Source: Chloroflexota bacterium (lineage in GTDB: Bacteria; Chloroflexota; Anaerolineae; Anaerolineales; UBA4823). From it: a DNA stretch of 64,000 nt. A program made the position numbers and the translations under genes. The stretch's first letter is position 1; the number at the start of each line of letters is the position of its first letter. Where the stretch lies: assembly GCA_029782365.1 (NCBI GenBank), contig JAKOUW010000143.1, positions 1 to 64,000 of the forward strand, read 5' to 3'. Of this stretch, positions 26,442 to 35,300 are shown piece by piece. Under the pieces are notes generated by a model. That model was given only the letters and a program-made list of their open reading frames with translations. It had not been told where the DNA came from and did not search any database.

Positions 26442-27923
26442 TTATGCAACTGTTATTGTACAAGCGGGTAGAAAGACGAAAGGAAGACAATAGGGTTTTC
26501 CAGTCAGCGCCAGGCGAAGAACCTCGAGCATGCGTTGACCATTCTTGCGAGCCGTAGAGAGGTAAGTGCGAACTGTACAGAAGGTCTCAGCCCCCTCGCT
26601 GGAACGAAAGCCACCGGACACCTTCATCTTGACTTTCATCATGCGCAAATCACGCTCCGCCTGATTGTTGTCGAACGGTACCTTAAAATCATACATAAAT
26701 GCGAGCACCGCATCTTTATGGTCTCTCAGTCGTTCCAACAAGTTGCGCGGTGGGCTTTTAGCGGTTCGCCCGCGTTTTTTGGGCTGATCTTTTAACAATT
26801 CAGGTAGCGGATTGGCCAGCAAACTTTGTTCGATCAGCCGATCATAGCGCTGTTCAAAGTCGGCTAACTGCGCTTGGGACAGTTCGGGCTGCTTTCCGCG
26901 TGTTGCATCGACACTGGCTTTGATCTCCAGGAGCAACTCCATCAGTTGGCTCTCCCAGCCTTGCGGGTAGCGTTCCTGCAAAAAGGTCAACTCGCGCAGA
27001 TGGTGGGCATTGCACAGGGCATGTCGTAGCGCGGTGTAGTAGAAATAGGATTTCCAGCCATCGTGCATCACCCATCCATGCAACTTGGGCAGAATACCAA
27101 TGCAATCGGTGGCCTCATGCCCGCGTTTGGCATGGCAAGCATAATAGGTCAGCAGGGCCGTACTGGTTGAGTGGAGCCAATGCAGTTTTCCACTGATGTG
27201 CGTTCCCGTTTCATCGAAATGCACGACTTCTTCGTGCTCCGTCAGATGCTTTTTGATGGTTTCATTGACAGGTGTGACCTGCTCTGCCACTGACTGACCG
27301 GCGTCGTAGATCGTGCCCTCCGCTAACGGATGTGAGAATACATCTGAAAAGGTTTCACTGACCCGTTCCAACGGCAACATCTGATATTGGTTTAGATATA
27401 CCGCCAGTGCCCGGACTTCCGGACCATACTGCACTGGCTGGGTTACATCGGCGGGGAAAGCGGCATGGTTTTCAGCCCCGCAGTGTGGGCAGTGTTTGAT
27501 TTCCGCCTGATGCTCGGTTACCTCAATGTGCATGGGCGGTAGATCGAACACCTGTCGTTTTTCGACAGCACTGACGGCAACCTGATCTAAAGATGCCTGA
27601 CAATGCTGACATACCTTCACCGCATACACCTGAATATGATCCGGTTGGCTCACGGCTTTTAGAGTGTGCCCTTCGTGCCCCGGCTGACCGCCGCTCTTCT
27701 TCCCGTGTCGCTTCCGCAGGCTTTTGGGAGTTGGTTTGGCCAATCCGTCACTGGAGGGCGGTTTGCCACTGTTTCGGCTGTTTTTGGAGACCCGATCTTC
27801 GAGGGCTTGCACCCGTGCAGCTAATTGCTCGACTGTCTGATGAAACAGCGCAACGATTGCTTCCTCCCCCTGTCGGAAGGCGGCGCGGATTGCCTCATCG
27901 CTTGGTAGCCCGATCGGTTCCAT
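26442..27923 (-). CDS. IS66-family transposase
   Basis: Complete transposase of 493 aa. It has an N-terminal coiled coil ([20 protein letters not shown]), then SGKPPSSDG and [16 protein letters not shown] zinc finger is formed by CQHC and CPHC. The DDE core shows [16 protein letters not shown] and a late [20 protein letters not shown] with the catalytic Glu. Length and motifs match TnpC of IS66 elements and no break is visible, so the element may be active. It starts 61 bp inside the right end. Confidence 0.95.
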   Translation of the reverse strand: MEPIGLPSDEAIRAAFRQGEEAIVALFHQTVEQLAARVQALEDRVSKNSRNSGKPPSSDGLAKPTPKSLRKRHGKKSGGQPGHEGHTLKAVSQPDHIQVYAVKVCQHCQASLDQVAVSAVEKRQVFDLPPMHIEVTEHQAEIKHCPHCGAENHAAFPADVTQPVQYGPEVRALAVYLNQYQMLPLERVSETFSDVFSHPLAEGTIYDAGQSVAEQVTPVNETIKKHLTEHEEVVHFDETGTHISGKLHWLHSTSTALLTYYACHAKRGHEATDCIGILPKLHGWVMHDGWKSYFYYTALRHALCNAHHLRELTFLQERYPQGWESQLMELLLEIKASVDATRGKQPELSQAQLADFEQRYDRLIEQSLLANPLPELLKDQPKKRGRTAKSPPRNLLERLRDHKDAVLAFMYDFKVPFDNNQAERDLRMMKVKMKVSGGFRSSEGAETFCTVRTYLSTARKNGQRMLEVLRLALTGKPYCLPFVFLPACTITVA

Positions 27924-27995
27924 TACTCTATTTTGCTCGCATTTTACGATTTTGACAATGTTAATGTTCTTTAGGCTTCATGCCTGAGTAGTTAC

Positions 27996-28003
27996 AAACT
28001 TTC
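27996..28003. repeat. Right target-site duplication
   Basis: AAACTTTC, the second copy of the duplicated IS66 target (see 24825-24832). Confidence 0.92.
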
Positions 28004-28585
28004 TTTCTTTATAAATTGTCAATCATCTTCATGAATAAACCGTTTAACTTAAAGCAGATTCGCTGTGAGATGGTGGATAAAGACGGGAACACTTATAAAT
28101 CAACGGCTAGAAATCTTAGAAAATTAGTGTTTAACTTTGAAAGTGAATTTTTTGAATGTGCAGCAAGTGGAATTGAATACCTTAATAATTACTCTGTTTT
28201 CTCGTCAGGTGTCAATGTGTCAGGTTACTTATTTTTCAGTTTCCAAGAAAATTTAGACAGACCATTAGAGTCAACAAAATTTGTTTTTGAATCTTTTGAA
28301 GGCAAAACCCTATCCCTGGTAATTATTGAAACAGATATTCGCGGTGACGAACTTTGGTTTGATGATAATTTATGGATAAAGATTAACAAAGATAAAGTCA
28401 ACTTGTTGGCAAAAAGCGCCTAACAAGCAGACAGGATAAACAGCCAATGGTCAAATTTGAGGATTTATCTATATAATGAACATAGGCGTTTGTCCTCCGC
28501 ATGGAAAGGAGAAAGTGATCAGCTCAGCCTGGAAGCGCCGCCCAACAAGCCCTGCCGTTGGGCAGTATGTGATCATCAAGGCGTT

Positions 28586-29206
28586 ATGAAACGAAACCTG
28601 ACTTTTTATGCGAGCATTTGCGCTGTAGCTAACTACCTGTTGTTCGCTCTTCTGGCGTTCATCAGCCTCCCCGTTCGCTATTCCCCTTTAGAAAATTGGT
28701 TGAGTGACCTGGGGAGTGATCGCCTCAACCCTGACGGGGCGATATTTTACAATATCGGCATCATTGTGACAGGAATAATCCTCTTCGTCTTCTTCACCAG
28801 CCTGGTTGAATGGAAAATGGCGGGCAACAAGAAGCAAAATGCCATGCTGCAGGTAACCCAATTCTTTGGCTGGGCCGGGGCCATCGCCATGCTGATGAGC
28901 GCTGTATTCCCGATCACCAACGAAGGGATGCATTCATTTTGGTCGGCAGCGCTCTATATCCTGCTTGGCACAGCCTTTGCCTTTTCTGTGGCAGCCCTGC
29001 GATACTATCCGTACTATCCAAAGTGGCTGCTTGTGCTGGGAGGCCTGACAGCCGCTGTGGATATTGCATGGGGCCTGATTGCGAATATCTACCTGATGGA
29101 ATGGATAACCGTGGCTTTATTCCTGCTCTATGTATTTTTCCTTGGGATCGTTACGAAAAGGAAAGAGCAAATGGCGAATAAATATCAACAACGCAAAGCC
29201 GCCTGA
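28586..29206 (+). CDS. DUF998-like membrane protein
   Basis: Integral membrane protein of 206 aa with six hydrophobic helices. The pattern YSPLENWLSDLGSDRLNPDG, then AIFYNIGIIVTG and SAVFPITNEGMHSFWSA, fits the DUF998 family of unknown function. ATG 28586 has AAGG 6 nt upstream; the longer frame from 28457 has no support. It lies downstream of the gene split by IS66. It ends KAA-TGA within a 16-bp word, AAAGCCGCCTGACACC, that also ends the esterase gene at 33044. Confidence 0.75.
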   Translation: MKRNLTFYASICAVANYLLFALLAFISLPVRYSPLENWLSDLGSDRLNPDGAIFYNIGIIVTGIILFVFFTSLVEWKMAGNKKQNAMLQVTQFFGWAGAIAMLMSAVFPITNEGMHSFWSAALYILLGTAFAFSVAALRYYPYYPKWLLVLGGLTAAVDIAWGLIANIYLMEWITVALFLLYVFFLGIVTKRKEQMANKYQQRKAA

Positions 29207-29343
29207 CACCAGATGAAGGCGACGGGGCTGCACCCGGCGAATTCGGGCGAGGCTGAGTGACCCGTCTAACGCCAATTGTTAGCAGTAGGGCGGTTGGAGG
29301 AACGGGCCTTCCCATTTCATCTAGGGGATTGGAATTCTCAAAT

Positions 29344-29574
29344 ATGAGTAAGACAACCATTCTGTTTGTTTTTTATTTTGGAATAAGCACAATATTGGCA
29401 TCTTGTACTTTCGTTCGAGAAAATCCAGCCGATACTTCCATGTCAACGCAAATTGAGACTGCCGTGCCAAATCCGAGGTTTGCGGCGACTGTGACACAGA
29501 TCCCAACAGCACCAGCCAAGGGGAAAGGGTTACGCCACCAAAGCTGTGCAGGCGCTGATCCACGTTGGATTTGA
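29344..29574 (+). pseudogene. Lipoprotein 5' fragment joined to GNAT fragment
   Basis: The frame encodes a lipoprotein start, MSKTTILFVFYFGISTILAS followed by Cys, and a Thr/Pro-rich linker. After IPTAPAKG it runs out of frame into acetyltransferase sequence and stops at 29574. It looks like the 5' end of a lipoprotein gene fused by recombination at about 29520 to the 3' half of a GNAT gene. Confidence 0.5.
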
Positions 29575-29758
29575 TCAAATGCACCTGGCGCGCATTGGTG
29601 CGGTATGCCTGCCAGAGCACCTGGCTTCGGTGCGGGTTCTGGAGAAGGCTGGCATTCAGATCGAAGGTGTGCTTCACCGCTATCTGGTTTGGCGTGCCAG
29701 GCAGTGCGACCTGCTCATGGATGCAATCACTGGCACGAAGGAAGGATTGGAAAAATGA
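29522..29758 (+). pseudogene. GNAT acetyltransferase 3' fragment
   Basis: Starting at GKGYATKAVQALI, the acetyl-CoA-binding loop of GNATs, the frame continues with CLPEHLASVRVLEKAGIQIE and GVLHRYLVW to a stop at 29758. These are the conserved C-terminal elements, but the N-terminal half is missing and replaced by lipoprotein sequence. It overlaps the start of a complete GNAT (ATGA), so the two may once have been a coupled pair. A truncated product from an internal GTG at 29546 cannot be excluded. Confidence 0.65.
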
Positions 29759-30309
29759 CACCACCCTACACAACCATCCTTGAAACCAATAGACTTGTCC
29801 TGAGGCGCCAGGTCATCGAAGATTTAGATGATCTGTGGGCTCTTTACTGTGATCCTGAAATTACCCGCTACATTCCGGACGCTCCCAAAACATATGAAGA
29901 AGCCAGACTGGAATTGGAATGGCATATGAACGGCCATCCAAAAAACCCTGCGCTAGGTTTATGGGCGACCATCCACAAGGAAACCGGCAGGTTCATCGGT
30001 CGCTGCGGCCTGCTCCCGTGGACCATTGACGGGCAGGAGGAAGTGGAAGTGGCCTACACGATCGCCAGAGATTTTTGGGGCCTGGGACTGGGAAGCGAGG
30101 CAGCCCAGGCGATCGCTCAGTATGCCTTCGAGCAGTTGAATTTTTCGCGCCTGGTCTGCACGATCGAACCGGAAAATTTGGCTTCTATGAAAGTGGCCAA
30201 GAAAATCGGGATGACATTTGAGAAAGAAATGGAGGATGCTTTGGGCCCGTATCACCTCTATTCCAGAAGAAGACTTCCCGAAATCAGGTCCCTGCCTCAT
30301 AACCCGTAG
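29755..30309 (+). CDS. GNAT-family N-acetyltransferase
   Basis: Complete acetyltransferase of 184 aa of RimJ/RimL type: ILETNRLVLRRQVIEDLDDL at the N-terminus, the CoA loop as RDFWGLGLGSEAAQAIAQYA, and NLASMKVAKKIGMTFEKEME near the end. The loop has GLGLGSEA in place of the usual GxGxGxEA-like run, which is within family variation. The start is at 29755, overlapping the stop of the preceding fragment. Substrate unknown. Confidence 0.85.
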   Translation: MTPPYTTILETNRLVLRRQVIEDLDDLWALYCDPEITRYIPDAPKTYEEARLELEWHMNGHPKNPALGLWATIHKETGRFIGRCGLLPWTIDGQEEVEVAYTIARDFWGLGLGSEAAQAIAQYAFEQLNFSRLVCTIEPENLASMKVAKKIGMTFEKEMEDALGPYHLYSRRRLPEIRSLPHNP

Positions 30310-30515
30310 ATCATAGAATCTTCATTAAGGAAGGCAGCCGTCAGCTCCTGATCGGCTTTTTGACGGCTGTTTTGGTAGAAAATGGCCTTCACCTCCTCTG
30401 CCAGAACCGTGATAAAGGTCAGCCGGATGTTCAGCTTCATCCGTTCCTGATGCAATTCGTGGATCGCCGCTTGACGTTGGGCACCAATGAGGGTATTCTT
30501 TGATTGGGAAGTCAT
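30297..30515 (-). CDS. Small helical hypothetical protein
   Basis: Protein of 72 aa, predominantly alpha-helical and charged (HELHQERMKLNIRLTFITVL, then AEEVKAIFYQNSRQKADQEL). AAGGAG lies 6 nt before ATG 30515, which is the main reason to accept it. It overlaps the 3' end of the convergent acetyltransferase by 13 bp. No family recognised. Confidence 0.5.
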   Translation of the reverse strand: MTSQSKNTLIGAQRQAAIHELHQERMKLNIRLTFITVLAEEVKAIFYQNSRQKADQELTAAFLNEDSMIYGL

Positions 30516-30646
30516 GGTTTCTCCTTATTGGGTGTGGTGACCCGCTGAGGAAACCAGGACTTCTCTCCCTAATTTAAAATACTTTCAATATACTGCCCTT
30601 TGAATTTCTAACCGGGACAATTAAGAATGGAAGAGGTAGGTATAAG

Positions 30647-31528
30647 ATGAATGGGACGAAACGCATCATTTCAACCGTAGATGGCCGCAAGATTTGCATC
30701 CTTGAGGCTGGACAACCTGATGGCATCCCGGTGTTGGTACACCACGGGACGCCAGATTCCCGGCTGCTGTATAAGGGCTGGATCGAGGATGCCGAAAGGC
30801 GCGGCATCCGGCTGATCGGCTACGACCGCTCAGGGTATGGCAGCTCCACGCCGCATCCAGGCCGCAGTGTATCTGACGCTGCAGAAGAGGTGGCAGCCAT
30901 TGCAAAGGAACTGAACATTACGCGGCTGCTGGTGTGGGGCGCTTCCGGCGGTGGGCCGCACGCCCTGGCCTGCGCCGCCTTGCTGCCCGATCTTGTGGCG
31001 GCAGTGGCAGCCATTTCTTCTCCCGCCCCCTATGGCGCCGCCGGGTTGGACTGGTTCGCCGGGATGGGAGAGGATAACATTGCCGAATATTCCGCCGCCC
31101 TGCAGGGGCGCGAGCCGCTCCAGCAGTTTGTTGAGGCGTCTGGCGCCAGCTTGTTGAAGGCAGATCCCGCCGACATACTGCAGACCTTGCACTCATTACT
31201 GTGCCCGGAGGATGCGGCTGTGTTCACCGATGAATATGGTTATTTTGTGCTCGGCCGGGTGCGCGAGGGAATTGGCACCCAAATGGATGGCTGGATTGAT
31301 GACGACCTGGCGTTCGTCAAGCCGTGGGGGTTCGAGCTGAGCCAGATTCACATTCCAGTGCTGATTGTGCAAGGCGGGCAGGACCGCATGGTACCGGCAT
31401 TGCAAGGGCAATGGCTGGCTGAGCATATTCCCGGCGTAGAGCCCTGGCTGCTGAAGGAAGACGGACATCTTACACTCACCGCCCGGCGCATTCCGGATGT
31501 GCATGCCTGGCTGTTGAGCAAGCGATAA
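30647..31528 (+). CDS. Alpha/beta hydrolase
   Basis: Hydrolase of 293 aa. It shows VLVHHGTPDSRLLYKGW (oxyanion region), the nucleophile elbow VWGASGGGPHALACA near residue 102, an acid in VQGGQDRMVPA and His in LKEDGHLTL near the C-terminus, giving a complete triad. No signal peptide. It resembles the proline iminopeptidase/haloalkane dehalogenase-like branch; the substrate is unknown. It is monocistronic. Confidence 0.9.
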   Translation: MNGTKRIISTVDGRKICILEAGQPDGIPVLVHHGTPDSRLLYKGWIEDAERRGIRLIGYDRSGYGSSTPHPGRSVSDAAEEVAAIAKELNITRLLVWGASGGGPHALACAALLPDLVAAVAAISSPAPYGAAGLDWFAGMGEDNIAEYSAALQGREPLQQFVEASGASLLKADPADILQTLHSLLCPEDAAVFTDEYGYFVLGRVREGIGTQMDGWIDDDLAFVKPWGFELSQIHIPVLIVQGGQDRMVPALQGQWLAEHIPGVEPWLLKEDGHLTLTARRIPDVHAWLLSKR

Positions 31529-31745
31529 GGCCGAATGAGATGAGCAATCTTGAAATTAGGAGTCAGGCTCTGAAGGATGTCGAAGATGATGCAGTCTTCG
31601 TCCATATTCTGTATAATTATTGATGGAGGTGCGCAGAGCAGATTTCGAGCATTGCGCACATCCCGCCCAAATTCGTCTAACACAAATCGTCAGGCAATCA
31701 CGAACGAGATAACATGGACTCTTCTGGAAGTTGAAAGAGGGATAA

Positions 31746-33044
31746 ATGTCAAATTTTATGCGCATCATCGCGAGTGTTATTGGCATTTTGACTGTTCTCA
31801 TAAGCGGATGCAATTTTCTCCAGTTCCATTCGCGCAAGTGGGTCATCCTGATGCTCCCAAAGATGATTGCCAATACTCTGGCTCCAGGGATCGCCGTGCT
31901 CGGTGTGATATGCGCCATCATCGGAATTGTTTTTTGGGCTCCTCTGGCGATCATCTCCGGTTTAGCCGGTGGGTTGATTTCGACGATCTACCTATGGCGG
32001 GTGATTAATGCAAAAGCTGACTTCGATAAGGAATTCGGCCCCCATTGGTTGGAAAAGATTCCTGCTGAACAACGCCAAAGACTGCCTCAAAAACGTTGGG
32101 TAGTGTGGCCTTCCCGCCTGCCAGAGGTGCGGTTTGAGCGTGATGTTGTTTATTGGAAAATTCCAGGCACCGATCGAGGTCTGCTCTGCGATCTCTGGCA
32201 GCCCTCGCCCGATGGGTTCCATTCAGGAATTGCGCTGATCTACCTCCATACCGGCGAGTGGCATTTTGCTGACAAGGATTTTGGCATTCGGCCATTTTTT
32301 CAGCACCTGGTGGGACAGGGCCACCTGGTGATGGATGTCGCTTACCGTCTCTGCCCCGAGACCGATCTTTTCGGAATGCTCGAAGATATCAAGCGTGCAG
32401 TGGCGTGGATGAAAATGAACGCCGCCCGGTACAGCGTCGATCCTGACAAGGTTATCCTGGCAGGGGGCTCGGCTGGAGGTCACCTGGCCCTGCTGGCTGC
32501 ATACACAGCCGGTTGTCCTGAGTTCTCGCCAGAAGACATCCAAAATATCGACGTCCATGTGCGCGGTGTCGTTTCATACTACGGCCCACCAGATTTAACC
32601 GCCTTTTTCGAAGAGGGATACGGCAGGGTAAACCCACCCAAAAAGGTTAAAGAAATCACAGGCAACCTGCTGGGTGGATCCCTGGAACAGCGTTTCGATT
32701 TATACCGGAAAGGCTCACCCATCACCTATATCACACCTGACTGCCCGCCCACCATGATATTTCAGGGCCAGCATGATTGTGGAGTGCCAGTCAGCTCCAC
32801 GCGTTCATTCTGGGACAGGCTTGTAAAGGCTGGCGTGCCGGTCATTTACGTGGAATATCCTCTAACTGAGCACGGCTTCGATCTTCATATCAAGGCAATT
32901 GCTGCCATTGCCAAGAAAGCGCTAAAATTAGCGAAAACGAACAGCAGTTTAGAAGATATCTCACAGTATTCACCAGCCGCCCAAACTGCCAGATATGATT
33001 TGGATCGATTTCTCGCTCTAATGAGTAGCTGTAAAGCCGCCTGA
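31746..33044 (+). CDS. Membrane-anchored alpha/beta hydrolase (HSL/BD-FAE type)
   Basis: Protein of 432 aa. Two N-terminal hydrophobic segments (about 6-22 and 45-85) precede an esterase domain: LIYLHTGEWHFADKD (HG-type oxyanion motif, here HTG), MDVAYRLCPE, nucleophile VILAGGSAGGHLALLA near residue 240, acid in QGQHDCGVPV and His in LTEHGFDLH. This is the hormone-sensitive-lipase-like esterase layout. GAAAGAGGG precedes the ATG. The esterase domain probably faces one side of the membrane; which side is unclear. Confidence 0.85.
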   Translation: MSNFMRIIASVIGILTVLISGCNFLQFHSRKWVILMLPKMIANTLAPGIAVLGVICAIIGIVFWAPLAIISGLAGGLISTIYLWRVINAKADFDKEFGPHWLEKIPAEQRQRLPQKRWVVWPSRLPEVRFERDVVYWKIPGTDRGLLCDLWQPSPDGFHSGIALIYLHTGEWHFADKDFGIRPFFQHLVGQGHLVMDVAYRLCPETDLFGMLEDIKRAVAWMKMNAARYSVDPDKVILAGGSAGGHLALLAAYTAGCPEFSPEDIQNIDVHVRGVVSYYGPPDLTAFFEEGYGRVNPPKKVKEITGNLLGGSLEQRFDLYRKGSPITYITPDCPPTMIFQGQHDCGVPVSSTRSFWDRLVKAGVPVIYVEYPLTEHGFDLHIKAIAAIAKKALKLAKTNSSLEDISQYSPAAQTARYDLDRFLALMSSCKAA

Positions 33045-33086
33045 CACCGCTTGTGAAAGCCCGGCTGATGTCCTTTCATTAATTAA

Positions 33087-33115
33087 TTGACAACTATCAT
33101 CTAAATTGGTATAAT
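33087..33115 (+). promoter_or_regulatory. Consensus sigma-70 promoter
   Basis: TTGACA (33087-33092), 17-nt spacer, TATAAT (33110-33115): both hexamers match consensus exactly. It lies 72 bp before the ATG at 33187. The -10 is enclosed by an inverted repeat ATCTAA/TTAGAT (33099-33131), which could regulate it. Confidence 0.75.
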
Positions 33116-33186
33116 TTTACCCATTGTTAGATACCATGCAGCAGCATGGCATGCGAATCAACCTCACTTTCAAATAGGAGAAATTA

Positions 33187-33477
33187 ATGGTTACAATGAT
33201 TGCTCACCACGCTGTGGCGGATTACGAAACATGGATCAATGGGGGTAAGGCGGCGATGAATAATACAGAACGCAGTGCTCAAGCTGGAATTGTCAGCAGT
33301 AAAGTATATCGATCGGCAAATGGCGGCGGGGTCGTTGTCATGCACACCTTCAACAATTTAGAGTCAGCGCAGAAATACGAGAAAATGATGCAATCCACGG
33401 AAGGCCATGCCATGGTTGAAAAAATGGGCGGCAAACTTCCCATAACCATCTGGCTGGTTGAAGAGGTTAAACTTTAA
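33187..33477 (+). CDS. Dimeric alpha/beta-barrel hypothetical protein
   Basis: Protein of 96 aa with the ferredoxin-like barrel layout: MIAHHAVADYETWINGGKAA, a central VVVMHTFNNLESAQKYEKMM, and a final strand ITIWLVEEVKL. Similar small proteins include antibiotic-biosynthesis-monooxygenase relatives. No cofactor motif is seen. It is driven by a perfect consensus promoter, so it may be well expressed, and it is followed by an ABM-domain gene. Confidence 0.65.
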   Translation: MVTMIAHHAVADYETWINGGKAAMNNTERSAQAGIVSSKVYRSANGGGVVVMHTFNNLESAQKYEKMMQSTEGHAMVEKMGGKLPITIWLVEEVKL

Positions 33478-33566
33478 CCCTTCTCTTTCGCTGTAGTTGG
33501 ATCAAGCCTGCCAACGGCAGTCGCGCAGTAGACCCGGAAGCTCATTGGAAAGGATGACCGATTACC

Positions 33567-33866
33567 GTGATTGTGATCATCGGAAAAGTTTCGATTCAAC
33601 CCGCCATGCGGGATGAATTTCTCAGCGTAGTCAACACCGCCATCGAGGCGTCGCGAAAAGAAGCGGGGATTATACGCTATGAATTGGTTCAACCATTCGG
33701 AGAGCCAAATACCTTCATGTTAATTGAGGAGTATGCTGACGAAGCTACCGTTGCTTCTCACGCTGAAACCGAGCACACGAAAAATTTGGGGGCTGTGCTC
33801 GGAACAATGCTGGCTGGCCCCCCTGAAATCAAACAATACAATGTGAGCAGTACGCAACTGCTGTAA
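33567..33866 (+). CDS. Antibiotic biosynthesis monooxygenase (ABM) domain protein
   Basis: Protein of 99 aa starting at GTG 33567. It shows the ABM pattern MIVIIGKVSIQPAMRDEFLS, then EAGIIRYELVQPFGEPNTF and LIEEYADEATVASHAETEH with the conserved His. Members are cofactor-free quinol-type monooxygenases or heme-binding proteins; the precise role here is unknown. It lies 89 bp after another small barrel protein. Confidence 0.85.
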   Translation: MIVIIGKVSIQPAMRDEFLSVVNTAIEASRKEAGIIRYELVQPFGEPNTFMLIEEYADEATVASHAETEHTKNLGAVLGTMLAGPPEIKQYNVSSTQLL

Positions 33867-33948
33867 AGAAGGACTGTCTTAAAACAGGCCCGGTTTCCAC
33901 CCTGGATGGTGAACCCGGTTAAGTGGTGGTTTCAACAGGAGCAGTTGA

Positions 33949-34410
33949 ATGAAATCGGAAAAATCCAACCTGAAGCGGCTGGATAACATCGGCATTGTGG
34001 TAGAAAATCTCGATGAGGCCATCGCTTTTTTCGCCGAGCTTGGCCTGGCACTCGAAGGGCGAGCCATGGTCGAAGGAGAATGGGCCGGGCGCGTCACCGG
34101 GCTGGGCAATCAGCGCGTCGAGATCGCCATGCTGGTCACCCCCGACGGCCACAGCCGGCTCGAAATCTCGCGGTTTCTCAGCCCGCCGGTCGCCGCCGAT
34201 CATCGCAACGCCCCGGTGAACGCCCTCGGCTATCTGCGCGTCATGTTCGCCGTGGAAGACCTCGACGAGACGCTCGCCAGGCTGGGCAAGCACGGCGCGC
34301 AGCTCGTCGGTGAAGTGGTGCAGTACGAGGATTCGTACCGGCTTTGCTACATCCGCGGCCCGGAAGGACTGCTCATCGGTCTGGCCCAGGAAACCTCAAA
34401 CCGTAATTAA
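33949..34410 (+). CDS. VOC-family (glyoxalase-like) protein
   Basis: Protein of 153 aa. RLDNIGIVVENLDEAIAFFA and the C-terminal CYIRGPEGLLIGLAQE are typical VOC strands; His/Glu metal-ligand positions fall in GHSRLEISRF and the last strand. It is related to methylmalonyl-CoA epimerase/bleomycin-resistance-like proteins, but the substrate is unknown. It is a separate family member from the VOC gene at 4499. Confidence 0.86.
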   Translation: MKSEKSNLKRLDNIGIVVENLDEAIAFFAELGLALEGRAMVEGEWAGRVTGLGNQRVEIAMLVTPDGHSRLEISRFLSPPVAADHRNAPVNALGYLRVMFAVEDLDETLARLGKHGAQLVGEVVQYEDSYRLCYIRGPEGLLIGLAQETSNRN

Positions 34411-34458
34411 GATCAATATTTTCTTGATGCGCCTGTTCAACAGCGATACAATAAAGGG

Positions 34459-35040
34459 ATGAACAACGTTAATCGCATCAAGCATGAGCTGTCCGCAGAC
34501 CAACAGGCAGAACTGCTCAGCACATTGAAAGCGCGTTTCGAGAAAAACAAGCGCCGCCATCCAGCGCTGGAATGGGCGAACGTGCAGGCCAGGCTGGCAG
34601 CGCATCCCGACAAACTGTGGTCGCTCTATGAGATGGAAAGAACCGGCGGAGAACCGGACGTGGTGGGTTACGATGCAGCGACGGGGGAATACATCTTCTA
34701 TGATTGTGCGGCGGAAACGCCGAAAGGCCGCAGAAAGTCTTGTTACGACCGTGAAGGACAGGATGAACGAGAGAAGGAAGGGCTGCATCCGGAAGGTAAC
34801 GTGATCGATATGGCCGAAGCCATGGGCATTGAGCCATTGACGGAAGAACAGTACCGGGAGCTGCAGACCCTTGGAAATTTCGATGCGAAGACGCAGAGCT
34901 GGTTGAAAACACCGGCGGATATTCGCAAACTCGGCGGCGCCCTGTTCGCGGATTACCGCTTCGGTCATGTCTTTGTGTATCATAACACGGCGCCCTGTTT
35001 CTACAGCGGCAGGGCGTTCCGCGGCTCACTCAGGGTCTGA
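34459..35040 (+). CDS. DUF4256-family protein
   Basis: Protein of 193 aa. The conserved run includes LLSTLKARFEKNKRRHPALE, then WSLYEMERTGGEPDVVGYD, FYDCAAETPKGRRKSCYD and MGIEPLTEEQYRELQTLGNFD, with a Trp-Leu-Lys-Thr-Pro motif and VFVYHNTAPCFYSGRAFRG at the end. This is the DUF4256 pattern. The family is widespread among accessory genes but has no known function. The Glu-Thr-Pro-Lys-Gly-Arg-Arg segment may be an active site. Confidence 0.82.
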   Translation: MNNVNRIKHELSADQQAELLSTLKARFEKNKRRHPALEWANVQARLAAHPDKLWSLYEMERTGGEPDVVGYDAATGEYIFYDCAAETPKGRRKSCYDREGQDEREKEGLHPEGNVIDMAEAMGIEPLTEEQYRELQTLGNFDAKTQSWLKTPADIRKLGGALFADYRFGHVFVYHNTAPCFYSGRAFRGSLRV

Positions 35041-35071
35041 TTCTGACCCGGCAGTTCAATGTGAATGGGCG

Positions 35072-35230
35072 ATGATTAAAGCTCAAGCGCGGCGCTTCAT
35101 ACCCGTCTTCGACCGCCGCTACCCTCTCGCAGCGAACGCCGATGCCTACCGCTGGATCCAGACCGGACAGCAATCCGGCGTGGCTGTGATGGACATCCTC
35201 CTGCAAGACCAACCTGCCGGGCGCGGGTGA
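35072..35230 (+). pseudogene. Zinc-type alcohol dehydrogenase C-terminal remnant
   Basis: About 50 codons read RRFIPVFDRRYPLAANADAY and RWIQTGQQSGVAVMDI, the last helix-strand unit of medium-chain dehydrogenases (compare the usual PVIDRRYPLxxxxEAxxYVxxGxxxGKVVI). The rest of the enzyme is absent; the frame begins inside the preceding DUF4256 gene. It is a fragment left by recombination. Confidence 0.6.
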
Positions 35231-35300
35231 AGAAGGCGCAAGATTGGCGAGATACGGCGTTATTTTCGGATGATCTTCCGCTGGTGAAAGGTTGGTTGCG

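Larger units (their letters stand above)
24833..27995 (-). mobile_element. IS66-family element with passenger gene
   Basis: A 3,163-bp element bounded by perfect 12-bp inverted ends GTAACTACTCAG (24833-24844 and complement of 27984-27995) and an 8-bp target duplication. GTAA-type ends and 8-bp duplications are IS66 hallmarks. It holds one IS66 transposase (26442-27923, minus) and, tail to tail, a plus-strand lipoprotein gene (24971-26425). The accessory tnpA and tnpB genes of classic IS66 members are absent, as in the ISBst12-type subgroup. The passenger roughly doubles the element's size. Confidence 0.92.
24674..28423 (+). pseudogene. Low-GC membrane-anchored protein gene split by IS66 element
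   Basis: The 5' piece (24674-24832, 53 codons) encodes one transmembrane helix (FWTTFILALIGALAWIPEI) and a short soluble start. The 3' piece (28004-28423) continues FLYKLSIIFMNKPFNLKQI and runs to TAA. Deleting the element plus one 8-bp target copy joins ...DKQQTF directly to FLYKLS... in frame, giving 192 aa. Both pieces are AT-rich, unlike the element. The product is a small N-anchored protein with a beta-rich soluble domain, family not recognised. The clean junction implies a recent insertion. Confidence 0.85.

Noticed and set aside
28418-28563. Integron attC-like sites (GCCTAAC, GCCCAAC...GTTGGGC)
   Set aside because: The core-like heptamers are present, but the 24-bp hairpin is too short, proper inner sites are missing, and no integrase is seen. 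The cassette-like gene content alone is not enough.
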